From a virus, in the IMG/VR virus record IMGVR_UViG_3300027971_000213, positions 1 to 24,459 of that record: DNA of 24,459 nt; one strand, 5' to 3'. The first letter of the stretch is position 1. The number at the start of each line of letters is the position of its first letter. The notes below the pieces were generated by a model. It was given only the letters and a program-made list of their open reading frames with translations. It was not told where the DNA came from and did no database searches. Of this stretch, positions 17,407-24,459 are shown in pieces. Made by a program: the position numbers and the translations under genes.

Positions 17407-18194
17407 AGTCATTAGAAGATTTTAAAAACATTCTATTAGAAGAAGAAAAATCAGACTATTCAAAGTTTGATATGTTGGTTCGTGCTGGTCTTGCCAATAA
17501 GGCACAGATACAGCGTATTCACAAAATCTTAGATAAGATGGGTGAAGAAAAACCAAACTTTAGTCCTGCTGATAGAATGATTGTTCAAAATCTATTCAAT
17601 AAAATGGTAGATTTGATTAGCAATAATAAACAAATTTTTCAACAAACTCGCCGAGCAGTAAGAGAAGATATTGTTGATACTTCTGATTATAAGATTGATA
17701 AAACTGGTCGAAAGTATAAAGCTCACCGAATTAAACTTGGTGATACTACACCAGCAGTAGCAGACGGAACAGTTGAATTAGCAAAAGAAGAAGTGGTGCA
17801 GTTAACAGAAGCACAAGACCCTCCTTTTGTATTGGTATTAAAACGTAAAGCAATTCGTTTATATCCTGATGGTACTAAAATTGCTTTGTATCATAATGAC
17901 CGATTGGATAAAGATTTTGCTGTACCTTATTCAACATCTTCTCAACCTGTTATTCAGGCTGAAGCAGCTGATGCAATGGGTCAACTACAAAAGATTAAAG
18001 ATAGTCATAGTCATGGCACAGTAAACCATAAAGATGGTTCTGCCAGTAAGGTTGATGTTCAAACTGCTCATGCCGTATTAATGGTACATAAGAGTTTGAA
18101 TGATGAAAATAAAACCAAGTTTGCTGACATGGTAGCAAGGTCATCACACCATATGCAAAAAGCAGCCAACTTTGCTATTAGTAAAATGAAATGA
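17403..18194 (+). CDS. Uncharacterised head-cluster protein (263 aa)
   Basis: I do not recognise a named T4 homologue. The N-terminal half is helical and charged (MKSLEDFKNILLEEEKSDYS; MLVRAGLANKAQIQRIHKIL; FSPADRMIVQNLFNKMVDLI). A linker with VVQLTE then AQDPP follows; LTE|A at residues 134-137 fits the gp21 cleavage rule and would release a C-terminal piece of 127 residues. That piece starts with a beta stretch (FVLVLKRKAIRLYPDGTKIA) and ends with a helical domain (KVDVQTAHAVLMVHKSLNDE) of a type I associate with T4-like head-region proteins from memory. It overlaps the genes on both sides by 4 bases (ATGA), so the cluster is translationally coupled. A prohead core or minor capsid role is inferred from location only. 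Confidence 0.65.
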   Translation: MKSLEDFKNILLEEEKSDYSKFDMLVRAGLANKAQIQRIHKILDKMGEEKPNFSPADRMIVQNLFNKMVDLISNNKQIFQQTRRAVREDIVDTSDYKIDKTGRKYKAHRIKLGDTTPAVADGTVELAKEEVVQLTEAQDPPFVLVLKRKAIRLYPDGTKIALYHNDRLDKDFAVPYSTSSQPVIQAEAADAMGQLQKIKDSHSHGTVNHKDGSASKVDVQTAHAVLMVHKSLNDENKTKFADMVARSSHHMQKAANFAISKMK

Positions 18195-18631
18195 GCTTTG
18201 TTGACCTTATTGGAAAAAACAAACTTATTGAGGCCAAAGAATTTTTATTCAATCGCCTTGATGAGATAGCTGCTAATTATTTGGCAGAAGAAAGAGAAAT
18301 TATAGGTAGAAATACTTATGTTGAAGTAGAAGAACAATTAGATGAAGCTTCAACGAATGTAATTAAAATGGGTCGAGTCAAAAAGATTCGCCGCCGTATT
18401 CGTAGAAATGCACAAGGCAGAATTATTGTTCAAAAGAACATAAGAAAATCTGCAATAAAAGGATTTAGAATATCAGGTAATACAGTTAAAAGAATACCTG
18501 CTATTGAAAGAATACAAAAAGCAAGAAAACTAAAAAGGTACTGGAAGACAAAAGGTAAAGCAAAATTGCGTAGAACATTACTTAAAAGAAAAATGTCTAT
18601 CAGACGCCGCACATCCATGGGAATAAAATAA
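18191..18631 (+). CDS. Core protein with gp67-like N-domain and protamine-like tail (146 aa)
   Basis: Residues 3-38 (FVDLIGKNKLIEAKEFLFNR...) align without gaps to the gp67-like protein of this window, sharing F, AKE, several Leu and Ala positions. A predicted gp21 site LDE|A lies at residues 50-53. The remainder is extremely basic: from residue 56 on, 36 of 91 residues are Lys or Arg and only one is acidic (segments KKIRRRIRR, KARKLKRYWK, LRRTLLKRKMSIRRR). This suggests an N-terminal part that targets the scaffold core and a C-terminal part that stays inside the head and binds DNA after cleavage. It takes the position of T4 gp68. It starts in an ATGA overlap with the previous gene. The DNA-binding role is inference from charge. 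Confidence 0.75.
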   Translation: MSFVDLIGKNKLIEAKEFLFNRLDEIAANYLAEEREIIGRNTYVEVEEQLDEASTNVIKMGRVKKIRRRIRRNAQGRIIVQKNIRKSAIKGFRISGNTVKRIPAIERIQKARKLKRYWKTKGKAKLRRTLLKRKMSIRRRTSMGIK

Positions 18632-18632
18632 A

Positions 18633-18983
18633 ATGCCAATAGAAATTTCAAATACATTAAGGTCAGATTCGATTGTTCGTGTTGAGGGCACTGGTACTTA
18701 CTATGCTAATCTTATTTCTTTAGCAGCTAATAGTAATGAAGTTGTTAGTGCTGCTGACATCAAACGGATTAACTGGTCAACAAACGGTAACATTACTATT
18801 GTTCGCAATGGCAATGTAATTGGTACATTCCACAATGCAGGTGAAATTAGATTTGATGAGTGGGCATATTCAATTGCCAATAACAACACATCTAACGTAG
18901 TCATTACAGTTACAACTGGCGGAACATTATTTTTAGAATTAAATAAAACTGCTGCTTACACAACACCATTAACAGGAATGTAA
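18633..18983 (+). CDS. Small beta-rich head-region protein (116 aa)
   Basis: It starts one base after the previous stop and ends one base before gp21, so it belongs to the same operon. The sequence alternates hydrophobic and polar residues with many Asn, Thr, Gly and Val (NGNITIVRNGNVIGTFHNAG; NVVITVTTGGTLFLELN), which suggests a small all-beta sandwich. No Cys and no (L/I)xE site followed by A/G near the N-terminus, so it may not be cleaved in maturation. Possible roles are head decoration or a minor capsid component. I do not recognise the family with certainty. Confidence 0.6.
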   Translation: MPIEISNTLRSDSIVRVEGTGTYYANLISLAANSNEVVSAADIKRINWSTNGNITIVRNGNVIGTFHNAGEIRFDEWAYSIANNNTSNVVITVTTGGTLFLELNKTAAYTTPLTGM

Positions 18984-18984
18984 T

Positions 18985-19635
18985 ATGAAGCTTATTACAG
19001 AAAGAATAGAACAAGTTCAGTATATTACTGAAGCTAGTGAAAATGGCAAAAAGAATCTGTATATTACCGGTCCTTTTTTAGTTTACGACAAACCAAATAA
19101 AAACAACCGACTTTATACCAAAGATACATTGTCTAAAGAAGTTGGTCGTTACAATGAGGAGTTTGTCAAAACGAATCGTGCCTTAGGTGAATTAGGTCAT
19201 CCTGATACCCCATCTATTAACTTAGAGCGTGTATCACATAAGATTGTTTCACTTGAGGACAATGGTGAGGCATTCATTGGTAAAGCGATGATTTTAGAAA
19301 CACCCTACGGTCAGATTGTTAAAAACTTTATTGATTCCGGTGTTAACCTTGGAGTATCTTCTCGTGGCATGGGTTCACTCACGCAAACAAAAGAGGGTTA
19401 CAACTTGGTTCAAGATGATTTCAAATTGGCAACGGCAGCTGATATCGTAGCAGATCCATCTGCTCCAGGTGCATTTGTTAATGGAATTATGGAAAACAAA
19501 GAGTGGTTATTTGTTGATGGTCGTTTCGTAGAGGCCGACATTGATTCAGCAAAAAGACAGATTAGACAAGCATCACGCAAAGACATAGAACAGGTTGCCT
19601 TAACCTTGTTTGAAAACTTTATCCGAAAACTTTAA
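18985..19635 (+). CDS. gp21: Prohead maturation protease, T4 gp21 family
   Basis: gp21 is the serine protease that cleaves the prohead core, scaffold and capsid protein at (L/I)xE sites. The 216-aa protein (T4: 212) has the catalytic His in ALGELGHPD (H72) and the catalytic Ser in GVNLGVSSRGMGS (S125 or S126). LYTKDTLSKEV and FVNGIMENKEWLFVDGRF are family features. An ITE|A site at residues 14-17 may be the autocleavage point for activation. AGGA lies 7 bases before the start. The gene is followed by a late box for gp22. Confidence 0.93.
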   Translation: MKLITERIEQVQYITEASENGKKNLYITGPFLVYDKPNKNNRLYTKDTLSKEVGRYNEEFVKTNRALGELGHPDTPSINLERVSHKIVSLEDNGEAFIGKAMILETPYGQIVKNFIDSGVNLGVSSRGMGSLTQTKEGYNLVQDDFKLATAADIVADPSAPGAFVNGIMENKEWLFVDGRFVEADIDSAKRQIRQASRKDIEQVALTLFENFIRKL

Positions 19636-19638
19636 TTT

Positions 19639-19646
19639 TATAAATA
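19639..19646 (+). promoter_or_regulatory. T4-type late promoter box (TATAAATA)
   Basis: An exact TATAAATA lies 3 bases after the gp21 stop, with the predicted start near 19652. The leader contains AAGGAG at 19656-19661 before ATG 19669. It would drive gp22 and gp23 together, since no further box was found before gp23. Confidence 0.8.
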
Positions 19647-19668
19647 GAAAATCATAAGGAGATTCCTA

Positions 19669-20700
19669 ATGGCATCAAACAAATTATTTGAGGCAGCCGC
19701 AGAAATTCTTGCACAAAGCAAGGGTGCTGCACCAGCTATGCCTACACAAAAACTAGATGGTGAAACTGTCGATTTAGGTGGCCCAACACCTCAAGACAGC
19801 AAGCCAACTGACGATTCTAATAAAATCGACACAACAAAAAGCGCTAAGTCTGCAACTGCTCCAACAACGAAGCCATCTGCAGCTTCTGCCAAAATGGAAG
19901 AAACAGAGTCCGAAGAAGAAATCATTGCTGAAAAAATGCATGATGACGAAAAGAAAGAAATGATGAAGAAGAAAATGAAAGAGGACATTGATGCCCTTTT
20001 TGCTGACGATTCTACCATTTCTGAAGAATTCAAATCTAAAGTTTCTACAATTTTTGAAGCTCGTGTCCAAGACCGTGTTGCACAAATTGAAGAAGAAACT
20101 GAAGAGCGTTATGCTGGTATGCTTGAAGAGGCAGTTGAATCTATCAAGCAAGATTTGACAGAGAAAGTTGATGACTATCTATCTTACATTGTTGAGCAAT
20201 GGATGGAAGAAAATCAAATCGCTATTGAATCTGGTCTCCGTTCCGAAATGACCGAAGATTTTATTGCCGGTTTACGCAACCTATTTGCTGAGCACTATAT
20301 TGATGTGCCTGCAGAAAAAGTCGACCTCGTTGATGAGTTGGCTGGTAAAGTTGAAGAACTTGAAACCAAACTCAATGAAGAAATCGAGCGTGGAGTTAGC
20401 TTTGCTAAAGCATTAGTTGAATCCCGCAAAAAAGAAATTGCTGGTGAAGTATGTGAAGGTCTCATTGCAACTCAAGTTGAAAAAATTAAATCACTCGCAG
20501 AGAGTGTTGAATTCTCCACAGAGGACGAATACAAAGAGAAACTTGAAACCATTCGTGAGAACTATTTTCCATCTGGCATTAAAAAAGCTAGTGAATCACA
20601 ACTTCAAGAAGAAGTAACTGATGGCTCAGAGAAGCAAGTCGTTTCTAACGACCCTTATGTTGCCGCAGTTGCAAACGCAATTTCTAAAACTAAAATTTAA
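19669..20700 (+). CDS. gp22: Prohead scaffold core protein, T4 gp22 family
   Basis: gp22 is the main internal scaffold around which the capsid forms; it is destroyed by gp21. The 343-aa protein (T4: 269) lies between gp21 and gp23 as expected. An N-terminal LFE|A (residues 6-9) is a likely cleavage site. Residues about 20-75 are low-complexity (Thr, Ser, Ala, Pro), and about 75-105 are alternating Glu and Lys. The remainder is long helical and acidic (FEARVQDRVAQIEEETEERY; YLSYIVEQWMEENQIAIESG; RNLFAEHYIDVPAEK), typical of the family. A C-terminal peptide (SNDPYVAAVANAISKTKI) resembles the conserved gp22 end that contacts the shell. Confidence 0.9.
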   Translation: MASNKLFEAAAEILAQSKGAAPAMPTQKLDGETVDLGGPTPQDSKPTDDSNKIDTTKSAKSATAPTTKPSAASAKMEETESEEEIIAEKMHDDEKKEMMKKKMKEDIDALFADDSTISEEFKSKVSTIFEARVQDRVAQIEEETEERYAGMLEEAVESIKQDLTEKVDDYLSYIVEQWMEENQIAIESGLRSEMTEDFIAGLRNLFAEHYIDVPAEKVDLVDELAGKVEELETKLNEEIERGVSFAKALVESRKKEIAGEVCEGLIATQVEKIKSLAESVEFSTEDEYKEKLETIRENYFPSGIKKASESQLQEEVTDGSEKQVVSNDPYVAAVANAISKTKI

Positions 20701-20722
20701 TTAAACTCTAAGGAGAAACTCA

Positions 20723-22069
20723 ATGTATTTGTCCGAACAATTACAAAAGAAATGGGAAGGCGTTCTGGATCATCCAGATATGCCAGCTATTAAAGACCCA
20801 TATCGTAAAGCAGTAACAGCCGTTGTTCTTGAAAATCAAGTTCAAGAAATGGCTAAATCTGGTAGCATCCTTCAAGAAGCTGGTCCCCCAACAAACTTTG
20901 CTGGTACAGGCGGTTTCGGTGGTAGTGCAGCTGCTGGCGGCCCTGTTGCCGGTTTTGATCCAATCTTAATCAGTTTGGTTCGCCGTTCGTTGCCTAACCT
21001 CATCGCTTATGATATTTGCGGTGTTCAACCAATGACTGGTCCTACTGGCTTAATTTTTGCTATGCGTACCAAGTATGCATCACAAGGTGGTACAGAGGCA
21101 TTCTTCAACGAAGCCAACACAGGTTTCGCTGGTGCAAACGGTGGTGGCGCTCAAATCGCCCTTACTGTTCCTACTGATACTGCTGCTAACAACACATTTG
21201 CTGGTAACGCTGCTGCAATCGCTGCTATGACCACAGGTAGTGCTGAAGCTTTAGGTGATGGCGCATCTGGTAATACATTCCAAGAAATGGCATTCTCTAT
21301 TGAGAAAGTTACTGTAACTGCAAAGACTCGTGCTTTGAAGGCAGAATACTCATTAGAACTTGCTCAAGACTTGAAAGCAGTTCATGGTTTAGATGCAGAA
21401 ACAGAATTAGCAAACATTCTCTCAACAGAGATTCTTGCTGAAATCAATCGTGAAGTTATCCGCACAATCTATGGTGTTGCTAAGTTAGGTGCTCAAGTAG
21501 GTACAACTACTCCTGGTACATTTAACCTTGACACAGATTCCAACGGTCGCTGGATGGTTGAGAAGATTAAAGGTTTGGCATTCCAAATCGAGCGTGAAGC
21601 TAATACAATTGCCAAGACAACTCGCCGTGGCAAAGGTAATGTTTTAATCTGCTCTTCTGACGTTGCATCTGCATTTGCAATGGCAGGTTTGTTAGATTAT
21701 AACTCTGCTTTACAATCGCAAGTTAACCTCACAGTTGACGATACAGGTAACACATTTGCTGGTACAATGTTTGGTCGTATCAAGGTTTACATCGACCCAT
21801 ATTTTGCCACAAGTTCTACCAATGAGTTTGCTGTTGTTGGTTACAAAGGTACAAACGCCTATGACGCTGGTATTTTCTACTGCCCATACGTTCCATTGCA
21901 AATGGTTCGTGCAGTTGATACTGGCACCTTCCAGCCAAAGATTGGTTTCAAGACCCGTTACGGTCTCGTTGCCAACCCATTTGCAGAAGGTACATCACAA
22001 GGCCTTGGCGCATTGACTGTTCAATCCAACAACTACTACCGTGGTTTCAGGATTTCCAACTTGATGTAA
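20723..22069 (+). CDS. gp23: Major capsid protein, T4 gp23 family
   Basis: The 448-aa HK97-fold capsid protein is shorter than T4 gp23 (521) and close to marine relatives. A predicted gp21 site LQE|A at residues 50-53 would remove a 52-residue propeptide. The mature start AGPPTNFAGTGGF, then DPILISLVRRSLPNLIAYD and CGVQPMTGPTGLIFAMR, is a strong gp23 signature. Later motifs include EMAFSIEKVTVTAKTRALKA, YSLELAQDLKAVHGLDAE, then RGKGNVLICSSDVASA and KTRYGLVANPFAEG. ATG 20723 has AAGGAG at 20710-20715. No gp24 vertex gene follows, as in many cyanophage-like T4 relatives. A strong terminator closes the unit. Confidence 0.97.
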   Translation: MYLSEQLQKKWEGVLDHPDMPAIKDPYRKAVTAVVLENQVQEMAKSGSILQEAGPPTNFAGTGGFGGSAAAGGPVAGFDPILISLVRRSLPNLIAYDICGVQPMTGPTGLIFAMRTKYASQGGTEAFFNEANTGFAGANGGGAQIALTVPTDTAANNTFAGNAAAIAAMTTGSAEALGDGASGNTFQEMAFSIEKVTVTAKTRALKAEYSLELAQDLKAVHGLDAETELANILSTEILAEINREVIRTIYGVAKLGAQVGTTTPGTFNLDTDSNGRWMVEKIKGLAFQIEREANTIAKTTRRGKGNVLICSSDVASAFAMAGLLDYNSALQSQVNLTVDDTGNTFAGTMFGRIKVYIDPYFATSSTNEFAVVGYKGTNAYDAGIFYCPYVPLQMVRAVDTGTFQPKIGFKTRYGLVANPFAEGTSQGLGALTVQSNNYYRGFRISNLM

Positions 22070-22097
22070 TTAAAAACTCCAACAAGAGAGTTCTTAG

Positions 22098-22126
22098 AGA
22101 GACCACTTCGGTGGTCTCTTTTTTTT
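22098..22126 (+). terminator. Intrinsic terminator after gp23
   Basis: A 9-bp perfect stem (22098-22106 with 22111-22119) closes a TTCG tetraloop, with eight Ts at 22119-22126. It is built like the terminator after gp19. The next late box starts only 5 bases later. Confidence 0.95.
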
Positions 22127-22130
22127 GGCG

Positions 22131-22138
22131 TATAAATA
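22131..22138 (+). promoter_or_regulatory. T4-type late promoter box (TATAAATA)
   Basis: An exact TATAAATA lies between the gp23 terminator and ATG 22144, with 5 bases between box and ATG. By T4 spacing the transcript starts on the A of the start codon. Confidence 0.8.
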
Positions 22139-22143
22139 GTAGT

Positions 22144-22695
22144 ATGACAGCAATTACAAGAAACCCAGCCAATCCAAATTATCTACACCCTAATAAGTTT
22201 CAATTAAACTTTGGTAGGGCATCTAATGTTCAATACTTTTGCCAGTCTGTAAGTGTGCCTGGCATCTCCATGTCTGAAGTTCTACAAACTACTCCATTTG
22301 TTGACTTGTATAGACCTGGTGAAAAAGCCATTTACGATTTATTAAATGTTACCTTTATTGTTGATGAACAATTAAAAGCATGGTTAGAAATACACGATTG
22401 GATCCGTGCTATGACTTTTCCAACCAATTTCAAAGAATACCAAAATTTAGGCCTATTAAGTAAACAAGCTGGTATAAGGCAAGAATTAGGAATTGGTCCC
22501 CAATATTCTGACGCTACATTAACCGTGTTATCAACGGCAAATAATCCAACTCACCGATTTAAATTTTATGAAGTATTCCCTACAACACTATCCACATTTG
22601 TAATGTCGGCATCTGATACACCAGACAGTATCATTACTGCCGATGCCACATTCAGATATTCCTATTATGATGTTGACATAGTATCACAAAACTGA
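22144..22695 (+). CDS. Second tail-tube-fold protein (183 aa)
   Basis: It shares the tail-tube pattern: PNKFQLNFGRASNVQYFCQS, then VSVPGISMSEVLQTTPFVDL, YRPGEKAIYDLLNVTFIVDE and LKAWLEIHDWIRAMTFPTNF. Overall identity to the gp19 of this window is low, so it is a diverged relative and not a recent copy. Candidate roles are tube initiation on the baseplate (compare T4 gp48/gp54), a tube-end protein or an alternative tube subunit. I chose ATG 22144; in-frame codons upstream back to GTG 22111 lie inside the terminator. The start has no Shine-Dalgarno and sits 5 bases behind TATAAATA, implying a leaderless mRNA. It is separated from the gp19 gene by the whole head cluster. Confidence 0.8.
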   Translation: MTAITRNPANPNYLHPNKFQLNFGRASNVQYFCQSVSVPGISMSEVLQTTPFVDLYRPGEKAIYDLLNVTFIVDEQLKAWLEIHDWIRAMTFPTNFKEYQNLGLLSKQAGIRQELGIGPQYSDATLTVLSTANNPTHRFKFYEVFPTTLSTFVMSASDTPDSIITADATFRYSYYDVDIVSQN

Positions 22696-22720
22696 TATAC
22701 TCCTATAAGGAGGCTTTATT

Positions 22721-23155
22721 ATGAACAAACTTGACGAGGTATTAGAATTGTGGGCAAAAGATTCTGTTATTGATAGAACAGAACCAGGCAAAGAACTCAC
22801 AAACATTCCACAATTACATAGTAAGTATTTGAATATACTTTCACGGCATCGCCTATTGGCAAAAGAAGCCGAGTTTAAGTATAACAGATTGAAACGAATT
22901 AAATGGGAATATTATACAGGTAAACTAGATGATGATACTCTTAGACAATATGGATGGGAGCCATTTCCATTTGTATTGAAATCTGAAATCAATACCTACT
23001 TTGAAAGTGATGATGACTTAAACAAATTAGTGGCATCAAAAATGATACATGATGAGATTGTAGATGCCTGTCAAAGTATTCTTAAAGAATTGAATAGTAG
23101 AACCTATCAGTTGAGAGATTTTATAGCATGGGAACGGTTCATACAAGGAATTTAA
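22721..23155 (+). CDS. uvsY: Recombination mediator UvsY
   Basis: UvsY loads the UvsX recombinase onto single-stranded DNA coated with gp32. The 144-aa protein is close to T4 UvsY (137 aa). The conserved N-terminal block WAKDSVIDRTEPGKELTNIP then LHSKYLNILSRHR lies at residues 11-44. A helical basic segment KYNRLKRIKWEYYTGKL lies at 53-69, where T4 UvsY has its DNA-binding region, and an amphipathic C-terminal helix follows (QSILKELNSRTYQLRDFIAW). A very strong AAGGAGG at 22707-22713 precedes ATG 22721, in contrast to the previous gene. I see no late box here. uvsW follows without a gap. Confidence 0.92.
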   Translation: MNKLDEVLELWAKDSVIDRTEPGKELTNIPQLHSKYLNILSRHRLLAKEAEFKYNRLKRIKWEYYTGKLDDDTLRQYGWEPFPFVLKSEINTYFESDDDLNKLVASKMIHDEIVDACQSILKELNSRTYQLRDFIAWERFIQGI

Positions 23156-24459
23156 TTGGATATTAGACTAGAGAAAGTCAATGAAGCTTTTATTCGTGTT
23201 CACTCAGAAAGAAACATAGCTCAAGAACTTTCAGATTACTTTACTTTTTTTGTACCAGGTTACCAATTTACACCTGCATACAAAGCACGATATTGGGATG
23301 GAAAGATACGCCTATTGGACTTACGAACAATGGGTTTGTATCATGGCCTTGTTCCTTATATTCAAAAGTTTGCTGAAGAAAGGCAATATCAAGTAGAGAT
23401 TGATTCAGAGGTAACTGCTACTGAAAATTTCTCAATCAAAGAAGCCAAAGATTTTATTGAAACACTTAATCTTCCACATGAAGTGCGAGATTACCAATTA
23501 AATTCTTTTGTTCATGCAATACGAAACAAACGAATACTTCTATTATCTCCTACGGCATCAGGTAAATCTCTTATTCTTTATTTGATACTCCGTCAAATAC
23601 AAGATGCTAACCATAAAAAAGGTCTATTAATTGTTCCAACTACATCATTGGTTGAACAAATGTATAAAGACTTTCAAGATTATGGATACGATTCAGATAA
23701 ACATTGTCACCGACAGTATGCAGGTAAAGACAAGGTCACAGATAAGTTTTTAACCATTACTACATGGCAATCTATCTACAAAAACCCACCAGAGTATTTT
23801 GAACAATATGATTTTGTTCTTGGTGATGAAGCACATCAATTCAAAGCTAAATCACTTACAACAATTATGTCTGGCACAATTAATGCCAAGTATCGTATTG
23901 GTTGCACAGGTACATTAGATGGTACTCAGACACATCGCCTTGTATTAGAAGGTCTATTTGGTCCTGTTTATAGAGCCACTTCTACCGCAGAGTTAATTCA
24001 AAATAAACAATTAGCAGATTTCAAAATCAAATGCCTTATATTAAAGTATCCTGATTCTGTTTGTAAAATGGCTCGTGATTGGGACTACAATACAGAAGTT
24101 GAATATATAGTTATGAGCGCTGCTAGAAATGAATTCATTAAAAATCTAGCACTATCTTTAGAAGGTAATTCTCTTATTCTTTTCCAGTTTGTAGAAAAAC
24201 ATGGCAGAGATTTACATTCAATTATCAAAGAACAAGCAAAGAATCGCCAGGTATTCTTTGTTTACGGAGGAACAGATGTTGAAGTCCGTGAATCAATTCG
24301 TGCTATTACTGAAAAAGAAAAAGACGCTATTATTGTGGCATCTTATGGCACTTTCTCTACTGGTATTAACATTCGCAATCTACACAATATCATCTTTGCA
24401 AGTCCTTCTAAATCAAGGATTCGTAATTTGCAATCTATCGGTAGAGGTTTACGGATAGG
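23156..24459 (+). CDS. uvsW: Helicase UvsW, 3' truncated, TTG start
   Basis: The frame is open from TTG 23156, directly after the uvsY stop, to the window end: 434 codons of a protein of about 500. No ATG occurs in frame until codon 59, inside the conserved domain. Reading TTG as Met gives MDIRLEKV, which lines up with the T4 UvsW start MDIKV; AAGGAA at 23145-23150 supports it. The N-terminal domain shows DYFTFFVPGYQFTPAYKA then RYWDGKIRLLD (residues 28-55). Superfamily 2 motifs follow: SPTASGKS (131-138), PTTSLVEQM, GDEAH (223-227), TGTL (251-254), then VASYGTFSTGINI and QSIGRGLR at the window edge. In T4, UvsW unwinds R-loops and branched DNA and helps switch replication mode. Confidence 0.93.
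   Translation, partial: MDIRLEKVNEAFIRVHSERNIAQELSDYFTFFVPGYQFTPAYKARYWDGKIRLLDLRTMGLYHGLVPYIQKFAEERQYQVEIDSEVTATENFSIKEAKDFIETLNLPHEVRDYQLNSFVHAIRNKRILLLSPTASGKSLILYLILRQIQDANHKKGLLIVPTTSLVEQMYKDFQDYGYDSDKHCHRQYAGKDKVTDKFLTITTWQSIYKNPPEYFEQYDFVLGDEAHQFKAKSLTTIMSGTINAKYRIGCTGTLDGTQTHRLVLEGLFGPVYRATSTAELIQNKQLADFKIKCLILKYPDSVCKMARDWDYNTEVEYIVMSAARNEFIKNLALSLEGNSLILFQFVEKHGRDLHSIIKEQAKNRQVFFVYGGTDVEVRESIRAITEKEKDAIIVASYGTFSTGINIRNLHNIIFASPSKSRIRNLQSIGRGLRI

Noticed and set aside
19774-20151. 125-aa open frame on the - strand under gp22
   Set aside because: It is the complement of Glu/Lys-rich scaffold codons, giving a Phe/Cys-rich shadow with no support.
22111-22143. GTG start for the second tube protein
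   Set aside because: These codons form the terminator stem, T-run and late box; similarity starts at ATG 22144.
24201-24458. 85-aa open frame near the right edge
   Set aside because: It overlaps uvsW in another frame, where clear helicase motifs are read through.

Overview
The window is one unbroken late-gene block of a T4-like (T4-superfamily) myovirus, probably from an aquatic metagenome or an aquatic bacterial host. The genes form an ordered T4 morphogenesis series (13, 14, 15, 16, 17, 18, 19, 20, 67-like, 21, 22, 23, then uvsY and uvsW). All genes are on the + strand, gaps are at most 58 bases, and many neighbours overlap by 1-4 bases (TAATG, ATGA). The DNA is AT-rich. The T4 late promoter box (NATAAATA) lies just before eight genes. 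The style resembles marine cyanophage or pelagiphage-type T4-like phages: Ala/Asn/Ser-rich fibre genes, no gp24 after gp23, and short extra beta modules in neck proteins. No photosynthesis, tRNA or host-marker gene is present, so I do not name a host.

Layout. (1) 2-7563: virion appendage region. A truncated beta-rich structural protein and a 186-aa structural protein are followed by three large repetitive fibre-like proteins (571, 356 and 746 aa) and a 175-aa coiled-coil protein. (2) 7574-10431: neck and tail completion proteins gp13, gp14 and gp15. (3) 10428-12964: small terminase, a Dps-type ferritin-like gene under its own late box, and large terminase. (4) 13018-15494: tail sheath gp18 and tail tube gp19, ended by a UUCG terminator. 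(5) 15539-22069: portal gp20, prohead core genes, prohead protease gp21, scaffold gp22 and major capsid gp23, ended by a second UUCG terminator. (6) 22144-24459: a second tail-tube-fold protein, then recombination genes uvsY and uvsW (the latter cut by the window end).

How it works together. gp20, the core proteins (gp67-like, gp22 and the small genes before gp21) and gp23 build the prohead. gp21 cleaves them at (L/I)xE sites. gp16 and gp17 package DNA. gp13 and gp14 close the neck and join it to the tail made of gp18/gp19 and capped by gp15. The fibre-like proteins at the left are likely adhesion or appendage parts.

Most interesting points: a complete Dps ferroxidase signature between the terminase genes; a gp67-like N-domain fused, across a predicted gp21 cleavage site, to a protamine-like tail (about 40% Lys/Arg); four late boxes so close to their start codon that the mRNAs should be leaderless, one directly behind a terminator; a shared C-terminal GG[T/S]F tag on three neighbouring but otherwise dissimilar structural proteins; and Ala-Asn-Ser heptad rods with a reused junction module and a 76-nt exact repeat between two fibre genes.
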